Positions 27,096 to 37,060 of a DNA stretch of 64,000 nucleotides are shown in pieces. Under the pieces are notes generated by a model. That model did not search any database, was not told where the DNA came from, and saw nothing but the letters and a program-made list of their open reading frames with translations. Position 1 is the first letter of the stretch. Each line of letters begins with the position of its first letter. The position numbers and the translations under genes were made by a program. The DNA is taken from assembly GCF_900451005.1 (NCBI RefSeq), contig NZ_UGIB01000001.1, forward strand, positions 1,426,001-1,490,000. Reading direction: 5' to 3'. The DNA is from Helicobacter fennelliae (GTDB lineage: Bacteria > Campylobacterota > Campylobacteria > Campylobacterales > Helicobacteraceae).

Positions 27096-28274
27096 ATGAA
27101 ACGTGTTTTACTTCTTGGTGCTGGATATGCAAATATATCATTACTAAAGTCATTGCCTCTTATGCAAGATACCACAATCACCCTTATAAGCAATAATCCA
27201 TATCATTATATGAGTGTGCTTTTGCATGAAGTGGCAAGTGGCGAACGTGGCGAAAATGTGCTTTTTGGGCTAAGCGGTATGTTTGATGAATACATAAACA
27301 TCATACAAGATGAGATCCTTGAAATACAGCACGATAAAGTCATAGGCAAAAAAAATGCGTATGAGTATGATATATTGGTTATAGGGCTTGGATTTAGTAG
27401 CGATACATTCGGGATTCCGGGTATCAAAGAATTTACCCTATCGCTTGTAAATTACAAAGAAGCACTTGTGATTTATGAGACTTTAAAGCAGAATCTAGCA
27501 GCATATAAGCAGACAAAAGACAAATCAAAACTCCAAATCGCTGTCTGTGGTGGTGGATTTAGTGGTAGCGAATTAAGTGCCTCGCTCGCGCAAGAGCTTC
27601 CCAAAATGTGCGCCAAAGAAGGTATCGATCCGACTTTAGTCAAAATCTATTGTATCGAGGCGATGCCAGAGATTCTGCCGATGTTTCCAGAACCCTTAAG
27701 CAAAGCCGGAAGAGCTTATCTTAGCAAGCTTGGCGTGGAGGTTTTGAGTGGAAGCAAGATTTTGGAGTGCAAAAAAGGCGAAGTGATTATCCAAAACAAT
27801 CAAGGCACACAATCAATTTTTGCAGAGACAATCATTTGGACAGCAGGCGTCAAAGGCAATGAAGTGATAGAAAAATCTAGCTTTTTTGAGTCCAAACGAT
27901 CGAGGCTTGAAGTCGATGGATTTTTAAACCCAATCAATCAAAAAACCCCGATGGATCATATTTTTGTGGCTGGAGATTGCGCGGCTGTGCTTGATAAAGC
28001 GACACAGAGATTTTTCCCACCAACAGCCCAAATCGCGCTCAAACAAGGCGAATACCTTGCAAAAAGCCTTAGCGCAAAACTCAATGACGAGCCATTTAGC
28101 GAGGAGTTTCACTTTGAGTCAAAAGGCACTTTTTGCTCTCTAGGCAAATATTATGGCATAGGTATGACATCAAACAAAACATTCAAAGGCAAAATCGCTA
28201 TTTGGATTAAAAGATTTATCGAGCTTAGGTGGAGTTATAAAATTAGCGGCTTAGGAGGGATTTTGAGATTTTAG
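27096..28274 (+). CDS. Type II NADH:quinone oxidoreductase-like flavoprotein
   Basis: A 392-residue FAD/NAD(P)H-dependent oxidoreductase of the Ndh family, which passes electrons from NADH to quinone without pumping. It begins KRVLLLGAGYANISLLKSL (FAD Rossmann motif), has a second nucleotide site AVCGGGFSGSELSASLA (about 151-167), the aromatic/Glu block of the NAD half, and the FAD-closing segment DHIFVAGDCAAV followed by PPTAQIALKQGEYLA, typical of NDH-2. No C-terminal transmembrane helix is obvious. The ATG at 27096 is preferred over 27090 because AAGGAG lies 6 bases before it and abuts the earlier one. Some members are sulfide:quinone reductases, but the characteristic cysteines are not evident. 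Confidence 0.85.
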   Translation: MKRVLLLGAGYANISLLKSLPLMQDTTITLISNNPYHYMSVLLHEVASGERGENVLFGLSGMFDEYINIIQDEILEIQHDKVIGKKNAYEYDILVIGLGFSSDTFGIPGIKEFTLSLVNYKEALVIYETLKQNLAAYKQTKDKSKLQIAVCGGGFSGSELSASLAQELPKMCAKEGIDPTLVKIYCIEAMPEILPMFPEPLSKAGRAYLSKLGVEVLSGSKILECKKGEVIIQNNQGTQSIFAETIIWTAGVKGNEVIEKSSFFESKRSRLEVDGFLNPINQKTPMDHIFVAGDCAAVLDKATQRFFPPTAQIALKQGEYLAKSLSAKLNDEPFSEEFHFESKGTFCSLGKYYGIGMTSNKTFKGKIAIWIKRFIELRWSYKISGLGGILRF

Positions 28275-28279
28275 ATTCT

Positions 28280-28464
28280 ATTTTCCATGAGAGCTAAATC
28301 CTCTCTTTTTTGCATATTTCAGGGAGTTTGAAATTTTTAGCCTGCGATGAACTTCTATGTTACACTTTTTTGTGTTTTTGCTTGTCTAAAAATTTCTACA
28401 CAACCCTAAAATCTACCTAAAAATAAAGGATTTCTTTGTGCCATTGTGTTTGCATAGAATCTAG
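28280..28464 (+). repeat. Nested-palindrome dispersed repeat, copy R4
   Basis: Begins TTTTCCATGAGAGCTAAATCC and ends GTTTGCATAGAATCTA, with both inner and outer inverted pairs. It starts within 10 bases of the preceding gene's stop. The 28275-28644 gap holds this element plus a REP-like hairpin; no gene is seen. Confidence 0.85.
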
Positions 28465-28473
28465 ATTCCAATT

Positions 28474-28566
28474 TGTCATTGCGAGCAGTTGCAAACTGCG
28501 TGGCAATCCAATAGAATGAGTTTCAGATTCTAGATTGCCTTCATCCTATCGTCCTCGTAATGACGA
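28474..28566. repeat. REP-like hairpins
   Basis: 28474-28510 reads GTCATTGCGA, centre GCAGTT-tgc-AAACTGC, end GTGGCAATCCA. A half unit with GATTGCC...CGTCCTCGTAATGACGA follows at 28531-28566. Confidence 0.8.
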
Positions 28567-28644
28567 TTTTAGATTCTAATCTAAAATCGCTTTGATGATA
28601 GCCACACAAAAAGCTATTATCAAAGGTTTTTATATAAATCAAGC

Positions 28645-29511
28645 TTATTTAATCTGATCCCAATCTGTGATCTTGCCGTTAAAGATTTCTTTGACTTGTT
28701 CTTTGCTTAAAGTCTCTAGGCTATTGCTTGGATTGATGATGACAGCAAGCCCATCAATAGCGATCACGTTTACTTCTAGCCCCAAATCAAGCTCACCCTG
28801 CTTCAACTCTCTTGAAACCATACCAATATCAGCGATACCTTGATTTGTAGCGTTGATACCTGTTGTAGAATCTGATTGTTGGATCTCAATCACTGCTTTT
28901 GGATTCTGCGCGACATAGGCTTCTTTGAGCTTTTCGACTAATGGTGTAATTGAGCTAGATCCTGCGATTGTGATTTTGCCACTTGGATTTTTGGGTGTGT
29001 AGCTTTTGGATTCTACGGGAATGTATCCGGCTTTGGTTATGATAGAAGAGGCTTCTTCAGAATGTATAAACCCGATAAAATCGCTCGCAAGCTCATTGTG
29101 CTTTTTTGTTACGATATTAAATGATCGTGAAATGGTGTATTTTTTGTCTTTAACATTTGCTACACTTGGCTCGACTCCATCGATTTTGAGTGGCTTGATA
29201 GACGCATTCAAAGAGCCCAAAGACACATAACCGATACTATTTTTATCATTAGCAATTGTTGTTAGCATAACAGCAGTTGAGTTTGTGATTTCTGCGCGCG
29301 GTGTGGTCGTATCTATTTTTTTCTCCCCCACTTTTTGCAATAACCCAAAAAGCTCAACAAACGCTCCTCTCGTTCCTGAACCTTCTTCTCGTGAGATTGG
29401 GTGTATTTTGGCAGCCCAAACTGTGCTTGTGAGTATCCCTGCGACAAGTATCGCACCTAAGATTTTTGTCTGAAACTTTGGTGTTTCGAGTTTTGTTGTT
29501 TGTATTTTCAT
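28645..29511 (-). CDS. Circularly permuted PstS-like phosphate-binding protein
   Basis: A 288-residue exported solute-binding protein of the PstS phosphate type, with an N-terminal signal/anchor (TKILGAILVAGILTSTVWA, about 15-33). The order of its two halves is reversed. Residues 36-166 (ISREEGSGTRGAF, then IGYVSLGS, then GYIPV) correspond to the second half of ordinary PstS, normally ending at GYIPV. Residues 178-288 (GKITIAGSSSITPL, IADIGMVSREL, IFNGKITDWDQIK) correspond to the first half. All phosphate-loop blocks are present, so binding is plausible. The ATG at 29511 has AAAGGA upstream. It is divergent from a PhoR-like kinase; no pstCAB genes are in this window. Confidence 0.85.
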   Translation of the reverse strand: MKIQTTKLETPKFQTKILGAILVAGILTSTVWAAKIHPISREEGSGTRGAFVELFGLLQKVGEKKIDTTTPRAEITNSTAVMLTTIANDKNSIGYVSLGSLNASIKPLKIDGVEPSVANVKDKKYTISRSFNIVTKKHNELASDFIGFIHSEEASSIITKAGYIPVESKSYTPKNPSGKITIAGSSSITPLVEKLKEAYVAQNPKAVIEIQQSDSTTGINATNQGIADIGMVSRELKQGELDLGLEVNVIAIDGLAVIINPSNSLETLSKEQVKEIFNGKITDWDQIK

Positions 29512-29538
29512 AGTATTCCTTTGTTTTGGTGTAGTGGA

Positions 29539-29592
29539 AGTGTAGAATTTTGATGTAAAGTTTAAAATCACAAAATGTAAAAACAATGTAAA
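29539..29592 (-). promoter_or_regulatory. Candidate Pho box and promoter upstream of the PstS-like gene
   Basis: On the plus strand ATGTAAA occurs at 29553, 29575 and 29586, that is 22 and 11 bases apart, so all on one helix face. Read on the minus strand they are TTTACAT repeats ending just before a -10-like TACACT (29544-29539), with 27 bases from there to the ATG at 29511. Eleven-base direct repeats are the form of PhoB boxes in other bacteria. Its place between a PstS-like and a PhoR-like gene supports this. Confidence 0.55.
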
Positions 29593-29669
29593 AGTTTATT
29601 TACACGAGTTTTTGATAGAGACTTCTTACAAATATGGCATAATTTTAAGATTTTTTCAAAAGAGTAAAA

Positions 29670-31382
29670 ATGTCTATTACATCATCTTTATCGCCATCAT
29701 CTATACCGCCAAAGCAGCCCAAAAGTCTAAGAACTAAGATTTTTTATTCTATTTTTGGTGTTGCTACATTGATTGAGATTCTCGTGTTTATTTTTCTTGG
29801 CATCGCCTTTGATCGCATGCTCGAAAAGCAAGCGTTTGAAAATCTCAAAAACGAAGCCCTGCAAATCAAACTCCAAATGCAAAATAGCAATTATTTAAAT
29901 TTTTGGTCGCATTATCCATATCGTATCACACTTGTAGATTCTAGTGGAAAGGTGCTTTATGATAATCGTCTCTTAGCCGAAGATTTGCCAAACCACCTCT
30001 CACATCAAGAGATACAAGAAGCCCTATCGACAAAGCAAAGCGCAAGCTCAAAGCGATTTTCACAATCGCTCAACCAAAAAACTTTATATTATGCTATCTT
30101 TTTGCCAGAATATAATCTCATCTTGCGCGTCGCAACAAGCCAAAACCAAATGTATCAGACACAATTAGATTTTGTGCCATATATGCTATGTATTATTTTT
30201 ATCACGCTTATTGCAAGCTTTGGCTTTGCGTGGTATTTCACAAAATCTATCATCAATCCAATTAACGCGCTCGGATCGCTAGAATCCAAAGAAACACTTT
30301 TGCAAATCCCATACATAGAGCTTTCCGGCTTTATCTCCAAAATCTACACACAAAAGAAAAAAATCAAAAAACAACTCAAAATTATCTCACTCAAACAGCA
30401 AGAATTTGAAGCCATAAGCCAAAACATAGATGAGGGATTTATGCGCTTAAATGCGATTGGCGAGGTGCTTTCATTCAACCACAAAGCCCAAAAAATCTTT
30501 GCGCAGACAGAAATTGGTCTTAATGTTACTTTGCACGAGGATTTTTTGAAGTATTTTAAGCATATCGACTTCTCCTCGCCACAAATCCAAACAAGCGAGC
30601 AGCAAATCAATGGGCTTTATATCGAGATGATTACTTTTCCGATCCACTCCAAAAGTAAATTTAATGGATTTGTCGTGCTTTTGCTTGATAAAAGTGCGGA
30701 TTTCAAAATCCAAAATCTACGCAAAGAATTCAGCGCAAATGTTACCCACGAGCTAAAAACCCCGCTAAGCGTGATTATCGCAAGTAGTGAAATGATAAAA
30801 AATAATATGATTCTGCCGCAGGATTTACCAGAATTTGCAGACAAAATCTACCTTGAATCCACGCGCCTACTTGACATTATCAATGATATTTTAAAGCTTT
30901 CGTTTTTTGATGAGGGGACGCAACATCTTGAAAAATCTCTGATTGATTTGTATGCGCTCTCAAAGCTTGTCCTCAAATCGCTTGAAAATCCAGCCCAGCA
31001 AAAAAACATCTCACTTCGCGTGATAGGCGAGAAATGCGAGGTGCTAGGGATAGAGAATCTACTTTGGGATATGATTTATAATCTATGTGAAAATGCGATT
31101 AAATACAATATCGAGGGCGGAAGTGTGGAGATTTGCACATCAAAGCAAAACAACAAAGCAATTTTGAGTATCAAAGATAGCGGGATAGGCATTCCTAAAG
31201 AGTCGCTAGATAGGGTATTTGAGCGATTTTATCGTGTGGATAAAGGCAGGAGCAAAAAATTTGGTGGCACAGGTCTTGGACTCTCAATCGTCAAGCACAT
31301 CGCATTGTATCACAACGCCAAAATCACCCTAAATAGCGAAGTAGGCGCAGGAAGCGAGGTGATTGTTACATTTGATCTCTAA
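29670..31382 (+). CDS. PhoR-like membrane sensor histidine kinase
   Basis: A 570-residue two-component sensor. Domains: membrane helix (about 24-48), extracytoplasmic sensor (about 49-165), second membrane helix (about 169-192), a HAMP-like/PAS region (about 250-340, QNIDEGFMRLNAIGEVLSFN), the dimerisation/phosphorylation helix with H360 in VTHELKTPLSV, and an HATPase domain with N box NLCENAIKYN, G1 DSGIGIP, F box FERFYRVD and G2 GGTGLGLSIVKH. The layout is that of PhoR. The PstS-like gene is divergent; no response regulator is adjacent, so its partner is elsewhere. Weak start context; the ATG gives the only sensible length. Confidence 0.88.
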   Translation: MSITSSLSPSSIPPKQPKSLRTKIFYSIFGVATLIEILVFIFLGIAFDRMLEKQAFENLKNEALQIKLQMQNSNYLNFWSHYPYRITLVDSSGKVLYDNRLLAEDLPNHLSHQEIQEALSTKQSASSKRFSQSLNQKTLYYAIFLPEYNLILRVATSQNQMYQTQLDFVPYMLCIIFITLIASFGFAWYFTKSIINPINALGSLESKETLLQIPYIELSGFISKIYTQKKKIKKQLKIISLKQQEFEAISQNIDEGFMRLNAIGEVLSFNHKAQKIFAQTEIGLNVTLHEDFLKYFKHIDFSSPQIQTSEQQINGLYIEMITFPIHSKSKFNGFVVLLLDKSADFKIQNLRKEFSANVTHELKTPLSVIIASSEMIKNNMILPQDLPEFADKIYLESTRLLDIINDILKLSFFDEGTQHLEKSLIDLYALSKLVLKSLENPAQQKNISLRVIGEKCEVLGIENLLWDMIYNLCENAIKYNIEGGSVEICTSKQNNKAILSIKDSGIGIPKESLDRVFERFYRVDKGRSKKFGGTGLGLSIVKHIALYHNAKITLNSEVGAGSEVIVTFDL

Positions 31383-32138
31383 GGCAAGATTTTGCATTTA
31401 TTTTGAGTTGTCATTGCGAGACTTCGCAAGAAATCATGACAATCCAGAATCCAGTTTTTCGTCATTCTGAAGGAGTGCATAGCACGACTGAAGAATCCAG
31501 AAAATACATTAAGTAAAAAGAAAAGAGTAGATTCTGTAAATATTACAGAATCTAAAAATATAAAGCTTACAAACAATACAAATACTGCATTTGATTTTGT
31601 TTTAGATTCTAGCTTGGCTGGATTCTTCGGCTTTTGCAAAGCCTCAGAATGACGGAGTGGGTTTGACTCAGGGTCAGAATGACGATTTGCTTTTGGCTGT
31701 CGCTTAAGTAATGACGAGGTGGATTCTGAGTTAGATTCTCTTTTGCTTCGCAGTTTTGCAACTGCTCGCAATGACAAAATATTTTAGAATAATGAAGTAA
31801 AAATTACTACGTTTTCAAGCCTCATCAAATATCATCAAATCCATTAGCCCAAATCCAAAAATCCATCAAGCCAAAAACCTTGTGATTTCAATAATTTGAA
31901 GCTGTGCTACAACTTCAATAAATATTTATGACTTCAAAAAATGCCGATAAATCAGCAATGCCACCACAATCACTCCAAATACAATGCCCTCAAACAATAG
32001 CCCTGCTATATTTTCCATATCTGCGCCCTACTCTACTTCTCTATTTTACGCCTTGTTTACGCTTTATTTGCGCCTGCCTTACTTTGCTTTTATCTTTTGT
32101 TTTATTTGCCTTATTTGTCATATCGCTTGGCATTTTGC
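31383..32138. repeat. Repeat-filled convergent gap with REP-like hairpins
   Basis: About 750 bases without a credible gene. 31410-31776 holds several diverged REP-like units, including GTCATTGCGAG at 31410 and the inverted TTTGCTTCG-CAGTT-ttgca-ACTG-CTCGCAATGACA ending at 31776, plus GTCATTCTGA/CAGAATGACG variants near 31465 and 31650. From 31777 to 32138 the DNA is A+T-rich with short open frames (31928-32199) that have no ribosome site or recognisable product. Confidence 0.65.
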
Positions 32139-32855
32139 CTACACGCCACCATTGTTTTGGAAGTTGAGCTGCTGTTTTTGGCTCTCTTGGCTAGTTTGAT
32201 TGTCTGCATTGTCTTGGGTTGGCTTATCTGTATTGGTGGTTTTAAATGGCGGTCCTTTGGTGATGACTTTGGTTAGCTCTGCGGCTCGCTTTGGATCCAT
32301 TTTGGCAAGGATTTTTGCCATTTCAGATGGTGCAAGCGAAGTGAGAATCTCGGCTGCCTCGCTATCTTCAAGCTCTGCAATAATGGGTGCAGCTTTGGAA
32401 TCCTTCATACCCGAAAAAGTCTTAGCTACTTTGTTATTTGAAGCAGTTTGTATGGATTTAAGCAAGGCTTCATTTTGGGCGATGAGATCTTGGATATTTT
32501 TTTTCTCCTCTTCAAGTCGTTGGGCTTCTTTTTTTTGGACGTCTTGGATTTGCTTTATTTTCTCCTCTAGCGCAACTTCTTGGCTTTTGATTTTGGATTC
32601 TCTTTGGTCTAAGAGATTTTGCGTGGCATTTCTATATGCTTCAAGCCCCTGCATACGCTCATTAAGCAAAGTAAGACTATCTTGTATCTCACTTTTTCTA
32701 GCTTCAAATACAGCATTGCATTCTAGAATCTTGCTTGGATCTGGCTCTTGCTTTTCTAGCGCGGATACAATCCCATATCCACAGAGCAAAACCGCGATAT
32801 ACCGCATAATCAAAAATTGTATTTGAGTTGTTTTCATTATTTTTATTATAGTCAT
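32139..32855 (-). CDS. flgY: MotE/FlgY-like flagellar motor accessory protein
   Basis: A 238-residue exported protein with an N-terminal signal/anchor (FLIMRYIAVLLCGYGIVSA), a long coiled coil (about 55-130), and a MgtE-N-like/MotE repeat region (about 140-200): SGMKDSKAAPIIAELED, SEAAEILTSLAPSEMAKIL, MDPKRAAELTKV. The C-terminus is a Gln/Asn-rich tail. H. pylori HP0257, recently named FlgY and reported as a spoke-ring component of the flagellar motor, has this layout and position (from memory). It overlaps the FliJ-like gene by 4 bases (ATGA). Family assignment is firm; the FlgY name rests on synteny. Confidence 0.78.
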   Translation of the reverse strand: MTIIKIMKTTQIQFLIMRYIAVLLCGYGIVSALEKQEPDPSKILECNAVFEARKSEIQDSLTLLNERMQGLEAYRNATQNLLDQRESKIKSQEVALEEKIKQIQDVQKKEAQRLEEEKKNIQDLIAQNEALLKSIQTASNNKVAKTFSGMKDSKAAPIIAELEDSEAAEILTSLAPSEMAKILAKMDPKRAAELTKVITKGPPFKTTNTDKPTQDNADNQTSQESQKQQLNFQNNGGV

Positions 32856-33271
32856 AGATTCTCCTTTATGTAGAGTAAAGTTCCCATTTCATCAAGCATT
32901 TTTTGCTCTTTTTGCTTGAGTGCTTTTAGGATATGTTCTTGCTCTTTTTCTTGAAGGTATTTTATCTTTTCAAATTCCATATATATATGCTTATATTCTT
33001 GTTTGAGCGTGCGGACTTCTTGCTTCAGCACTGCAAGCTGTATCTGCTGAGATTGTATATCATTAATCTGTGATTTTTTCATCGCCCGAATCTGCAGCAA
33101 TGTCCCAAAATCAGCACTTTGCGGAATCTCAATCTGCGCTGCCTCAGCGACCATCGCATCGATAGCACTTTGCAAAGCTAGAGCTTTGGCGTTTGTCTTG
33201 GCTATTTTCATCTCGCATATAGAGAGCTTTTGCTTTTGGGCTTTGAGAATAGCGTCAAATTTTGTTTTCAT
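32852..33271 (-). CDS. FliJ-like coiled-coil flagellar protein
   Basis: A 139-residue all-helical protein (MKTKFDAILKAQKQKLSI start; SADFGTLLQIRAMKKSQIND; then an uninterrupted Lys/Glu/Gln coiled coil to the end), fitting FliJ, the export-ATPase stalk. H. pylori HP0256, between purA and HP0257, is described as FliJ-like (from memory). The frame is open further into purA, but the ATG at 33271 matches where FliJ proteins begin; no strong ribosome site is visible, so the start is uncertain. It lies 46 bases after purA and overlaps the MotE-like gene. Confidence 0.72.
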   Translation of the reverse strand: MKTKFDAILKAQKQKLSICEMKIAKTNAKALALQSAIDAMVAEAAQIEIPQSADFGTLLQIRAMKKSQINDIQSQQIQLAVLKQEVRTLKQEYKHIYMEFEKIKYLQEKEQEHILKALKQKEQKMLDEMGTLLYIKENL

Positions 33272-33317
33272 CTGATTGTATCGCTTAAATACACCTGTCG
33301 TTTCATTGAATCTAAGC

Positions 33318-34568
<1,251 letters not shown>

Positions 34569-34605
34569 TTATCTTTTGGATTCTTTATTTTCTTAAAGAT
34601 TACTC

Positions 34606-35454
34606 TTAGGATTCTTGCAATATCAGATCAACGACATTGTCTGTATAGATTCCAAATCCGCAACACTCATATCCTTGAAGATTATAATTTCCTCCAAGCA
34701 TTAAAGTGTGATTTGCATTAAAAACCTTAAACACCATATCATCATAATAATCCACCACAGGCTTTGCAAGCGGGGCGATTATAATGCGATTATGCTTACA
34801 CATTTTTGCACTCTCAATCAGCCGCTCCACTTCAAAGCGCAAAAACATAGGTGCAATAGACAAAAAACGTTCCAAACTCTCTATATCATTTACTTCCAGA
34901 ATCTGCTTCATAAACAACGCTTTTTGCTCAACTTCCTGCACGCATAACGCATTATACGACTCGATATTGAGCCCGATTTCATTGATACACAAATGCAAAA
35001 TCTTTGCATTGCTAATCTGAAGATAGGCATCAAGAATAAAAGATGACAGAATCTCAAGTCCTACATTTATGATTGTGCTTAATTCATTCATATCCAAGCA
35101 TTCAGCACCGATTTGATAAATCTCACTTGTAGGGTAGCTAAAAACCGGCTGGATATAAAACCATTTTTGATGGTTTGTGCTTCGTCCCAATCGCTTTGTA
35201 ATGATACGAATCGTATCAATCGTAGAATCATAGCGCAATGAAATTTGATGATTATTTTGACTGCTTAGGCGGATAATGTGCCGATTTGAAAAATTTTGCT
35301 GATGCTCAAAATACGAAAATGATGGCGTGATAATCTCCTCAAACCCATTGTGATAAAAAATCTCGCACGCTTTATTTTCGATATTGCGCTTTAGTCGCGC
35401 GCTTTTGCCAAAGTGAAGCTTCGTGCCTTGCGGAATCTCGTGTTCAAATACCAT
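34606..35454 (-). CDS. HisZ-like ATP phosphoribosyltransferase regulatory subunit
   Basis: A 282-residue protein of the class II aminoacyl-tRNA synthetase fold, close to HisZ, the histidine-biosynthesis regulatory partner of short HisG. The HisRS-like motifs GFEEIITPSFSYFE, QISLRYDSTIDTIRI and IYQIGAECLDM are visible; the C-terminal part is reduced and there is no anticodon-binding domain, ruling out HisRS. The ATG at 35454 is preferred over a TTG at 35460. It sits between prs and purA, close to prs (17 bases), matching a PRPP-related role. No other his gene is in the window, so involvement in histidine synthesis is inferred. Confidence 0.78.
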   Translation of the reverse strand: MVFEHEIPQGTKLHFGKSARLKRNIENKACEIFYHNGFEEIITPSFSYFEHQQNFSNRHIIRLSSQNNHQISLRYDSTIDTIRIITKRLGRSTNHQKWFYIQPVFSYPTSEIYQIGAECLDMNELSTIINVGLEILSSFILDAYLQISNAKILHLCINEIGLNIESYNALCVQEVEQKALFMKQILEVNDIESLERFLSIAPMFLRFEVERLIESAKMCKHNRIIIAPLAKPVVDYYDDMVFKVFNANHTLMLGGNYNLQGYECCGFGIYTDNVVDLILQES

Positions 35455-35471
35455 AATCAAACCACACCAAA

Positions 35472-36401
35472 CTACATAAAAAGTGAATTAACACTTTCAT
35501 TATGACAAATACGACGTACAACTTCAGCAAACAATGGCACAACATTAAGCGTCGTAATTTTGGCGCATTTTTGGCGCAAAGGAATCGAATTACTCACCAC
35601 CACTTCATCAAGCACAGATTCTTGGATTCTCTGTATTGCATTTCCACTCAAAATCGCATGCGTCCCCAAAGCCATTACAGATTCTGCGCCTCTTTCTTTG
35701 AGCTTTGCAGCAGCCTTACACATAGTCCCCGCGGTATCTATCATATCATCAACCAAAATAACATTTTTACCATCAACATCACCGATGATATTCATCACCT
35801 CACTTTCATTTGCCCGCTCGCGCTTTTTATCAACGATCACAAGATCTAATCCAAGCTGATTTGCAAAATACCTCGCACGCGCAACGCCCCCTATATCAGG
35901 GCTTGCGATGATTGGAGCTTTGAATTTTTTGGATCGCACATAATCCCTAAAAATAATCGAACCATACAAATTATCCACCGGAATATCAAAAAAGCCCTGA
36001 ATCTGCCCGGCGTGTAAATCCATAGTGATGACGCGATTGATTCCGGCGTATTGGATAAGATTTGCCACAAGCTTTGCGGTGATTGGCACTCTAGGGGCTG
36101 CTTTTCTATCCTGCCTTGCATACCCAAAATACGGAATAATAGCCGTGATAGAATTTGCCGAACTGCGCTTAAATGCGTCTGTCATCACTAATAATTCCAT
36201 AAGATTGTCATTTGTAGGCGAGCAAGTAGGCTGAACGATAAATACATCTTTGCCACGCACAGATTCATTGATTTGCACGCCGATTTCTCCATCGCTAAAG
36301 CGATTTACAGAGATTTGAGAAATCATCACATCAAGTCGTTGCGCAAGCTCTCTGCCAAACTCAAAATGAGCGTTGCCACTAAAAATTTTAAATCCCCTCA
36401 T
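35472..36401 (-). CDS. prs: Ribose-phosphate pyrophosphokinase Prs
   Basis: Makes PRPP from ribose 5-phosphate and ATP. The 309-residue protein has the ATP loop RFSDGEIGVQI, the catalytic FGYARQDRK, the metal motif DLHAGQIQGFF, and the PRPP-binding loop VILVDDMIDTAGT. Length is typical. It is the first gene of the minus-strand run prs-hisZ-like-purA. An ATG with weak GAGG upstream (GATAGAATTAAG... region) gives the standard N-terminus MRGFKIFSGNAHFEFG. Confidence 0.97.
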   Translation of the reverse strand: MRGFKIFSGNAHFEFGRELAQRLDVMISQISVNRFSDGEIGVQINESVRGKDVFIVQPTCSPTNDNLMELLVMTDAFKRSSANSITAIIPYFGYARQDRKAAPRVPITAKLVANLIQYAGINRVITMDLHAGQIQGFFDIPVDNLYGSIIFRDYVRSKKFKAPIIASPDIGGVARARYFANQLGLDLVIVDKKRERANESEVMNIIGDVDGKNVILVDDMIDTAGTMCKAAAKLKERGAESVMALGTHAILSGNAIQRIQESVLDEVVVSNSIPLRQKCAKITTLNVVPLFAEVVRRICHNESVNSLFM

Positions 36402-36491
36402 ATAGATTACCTTCGAGATAGAATTAAGCTAGCATTATAAAAAAAACTAGCTTAAAATTTTTGGAATACAAAGCGATTATCTCAAATCTCA

Positions 36492-37058
36492 TCAAAGACT
36501 AGAATCTAGACTTAGATTCTGCATAAACTGCACGCAATCTCCCCAAATAAGCAATGCATCAACACAATAGCTAATCCCCTCTTCATTGGCGTTAAAATCG
36601 CCTTGAAGCCACTCATTGCAGGCAAAAGATTCTGACAAAAACACTTCTATGCTTTGATAGATTTTGGAGAGTTTTTTAGGTGTGATTGCATAGATAGGAT
36701 TTGATGTTTGATAGCATTTCACCTCGATAAAATGCAAGACATTATCCTTATGCGCGATAATGTCAATCTCACCAAAGCGCGCAAAAAAATTACACTCAAG
36801 AATCTTAAATCCATGAGAGATAAGCCAAGAGCGCGCTATCTTTTCGCCCCTCAAGCCTTTTTGGCGCGTGTTTGGGGTAGTTTTGGCATTTGGCGGATTG
36901 TTAATATTTGGCGTGTTTGTGGATTTTGGCGTATTTAGTGTATTTTTAGATTTTGACGTGCTTAATGTGTTTGACGTGCTTGGCGCATTTGTGAAATTCG
37001 CAGAATCTAAAGTATTTAGCGTATTTTGCGCGTTTTTAGCATTTTGAGCTTTTGGCAA
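36492..37058 (-). CDS. YraN family (UPF0102) endonuclease-like protein with long Asn/Thr-rich leader
   Basis: The C-terminal 120 residues (from RQKGLRGEKIARSWL) are an ordinary YraN protein with the restriction-endonuclease-like core GEIDIIA...LHFIEVKC. Residues 1-65 are an added low-complexity leader of Asn, Thr, Ser and Pro (NTLNTPKSTNTPNINNPP) built from degenerate tandem DNA repeats. No Met lies between the leader and the core, and the start is a TTG at 37058 with GAGGCG upstream inside the end of hom, so the leader appears to be translated. It directly follows hom. YraN family function is not settled. Confidence 0.82.
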   Translation of the reverse strand: MPKAQNAKNAQNTLNTLDSANFTNAPSTSNTLSTSKSKNTLNTPKSTNTPNINNPPNAKTTPNTRQKGLRGEKIARSWLISHGFKILECNFFARFGEIDIIAHKDNVLHFIEVKCYQTSNPIYAITPKKLSKIYQSIEVFLSESFACNEWLQGDFNANEEGISYCVDALLIWGDCVQFMQNLSLDSSL

Positions 37059-37060
37059 GC

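Noticed and set aside
31379-31777. Minus-strand open frame over the REP-like cluster
   Set aside because: Ser/Lys-rich product arises from repeats; no start signal.
31928-32199. Two overlapping hydrophobic open frames on the plus strand
   Set aside because: No ribosome site, no recognisable family, unusual codon pattern, and they lie opposite the 3' end of a well-supported minus-strand gene and repeat DNA.
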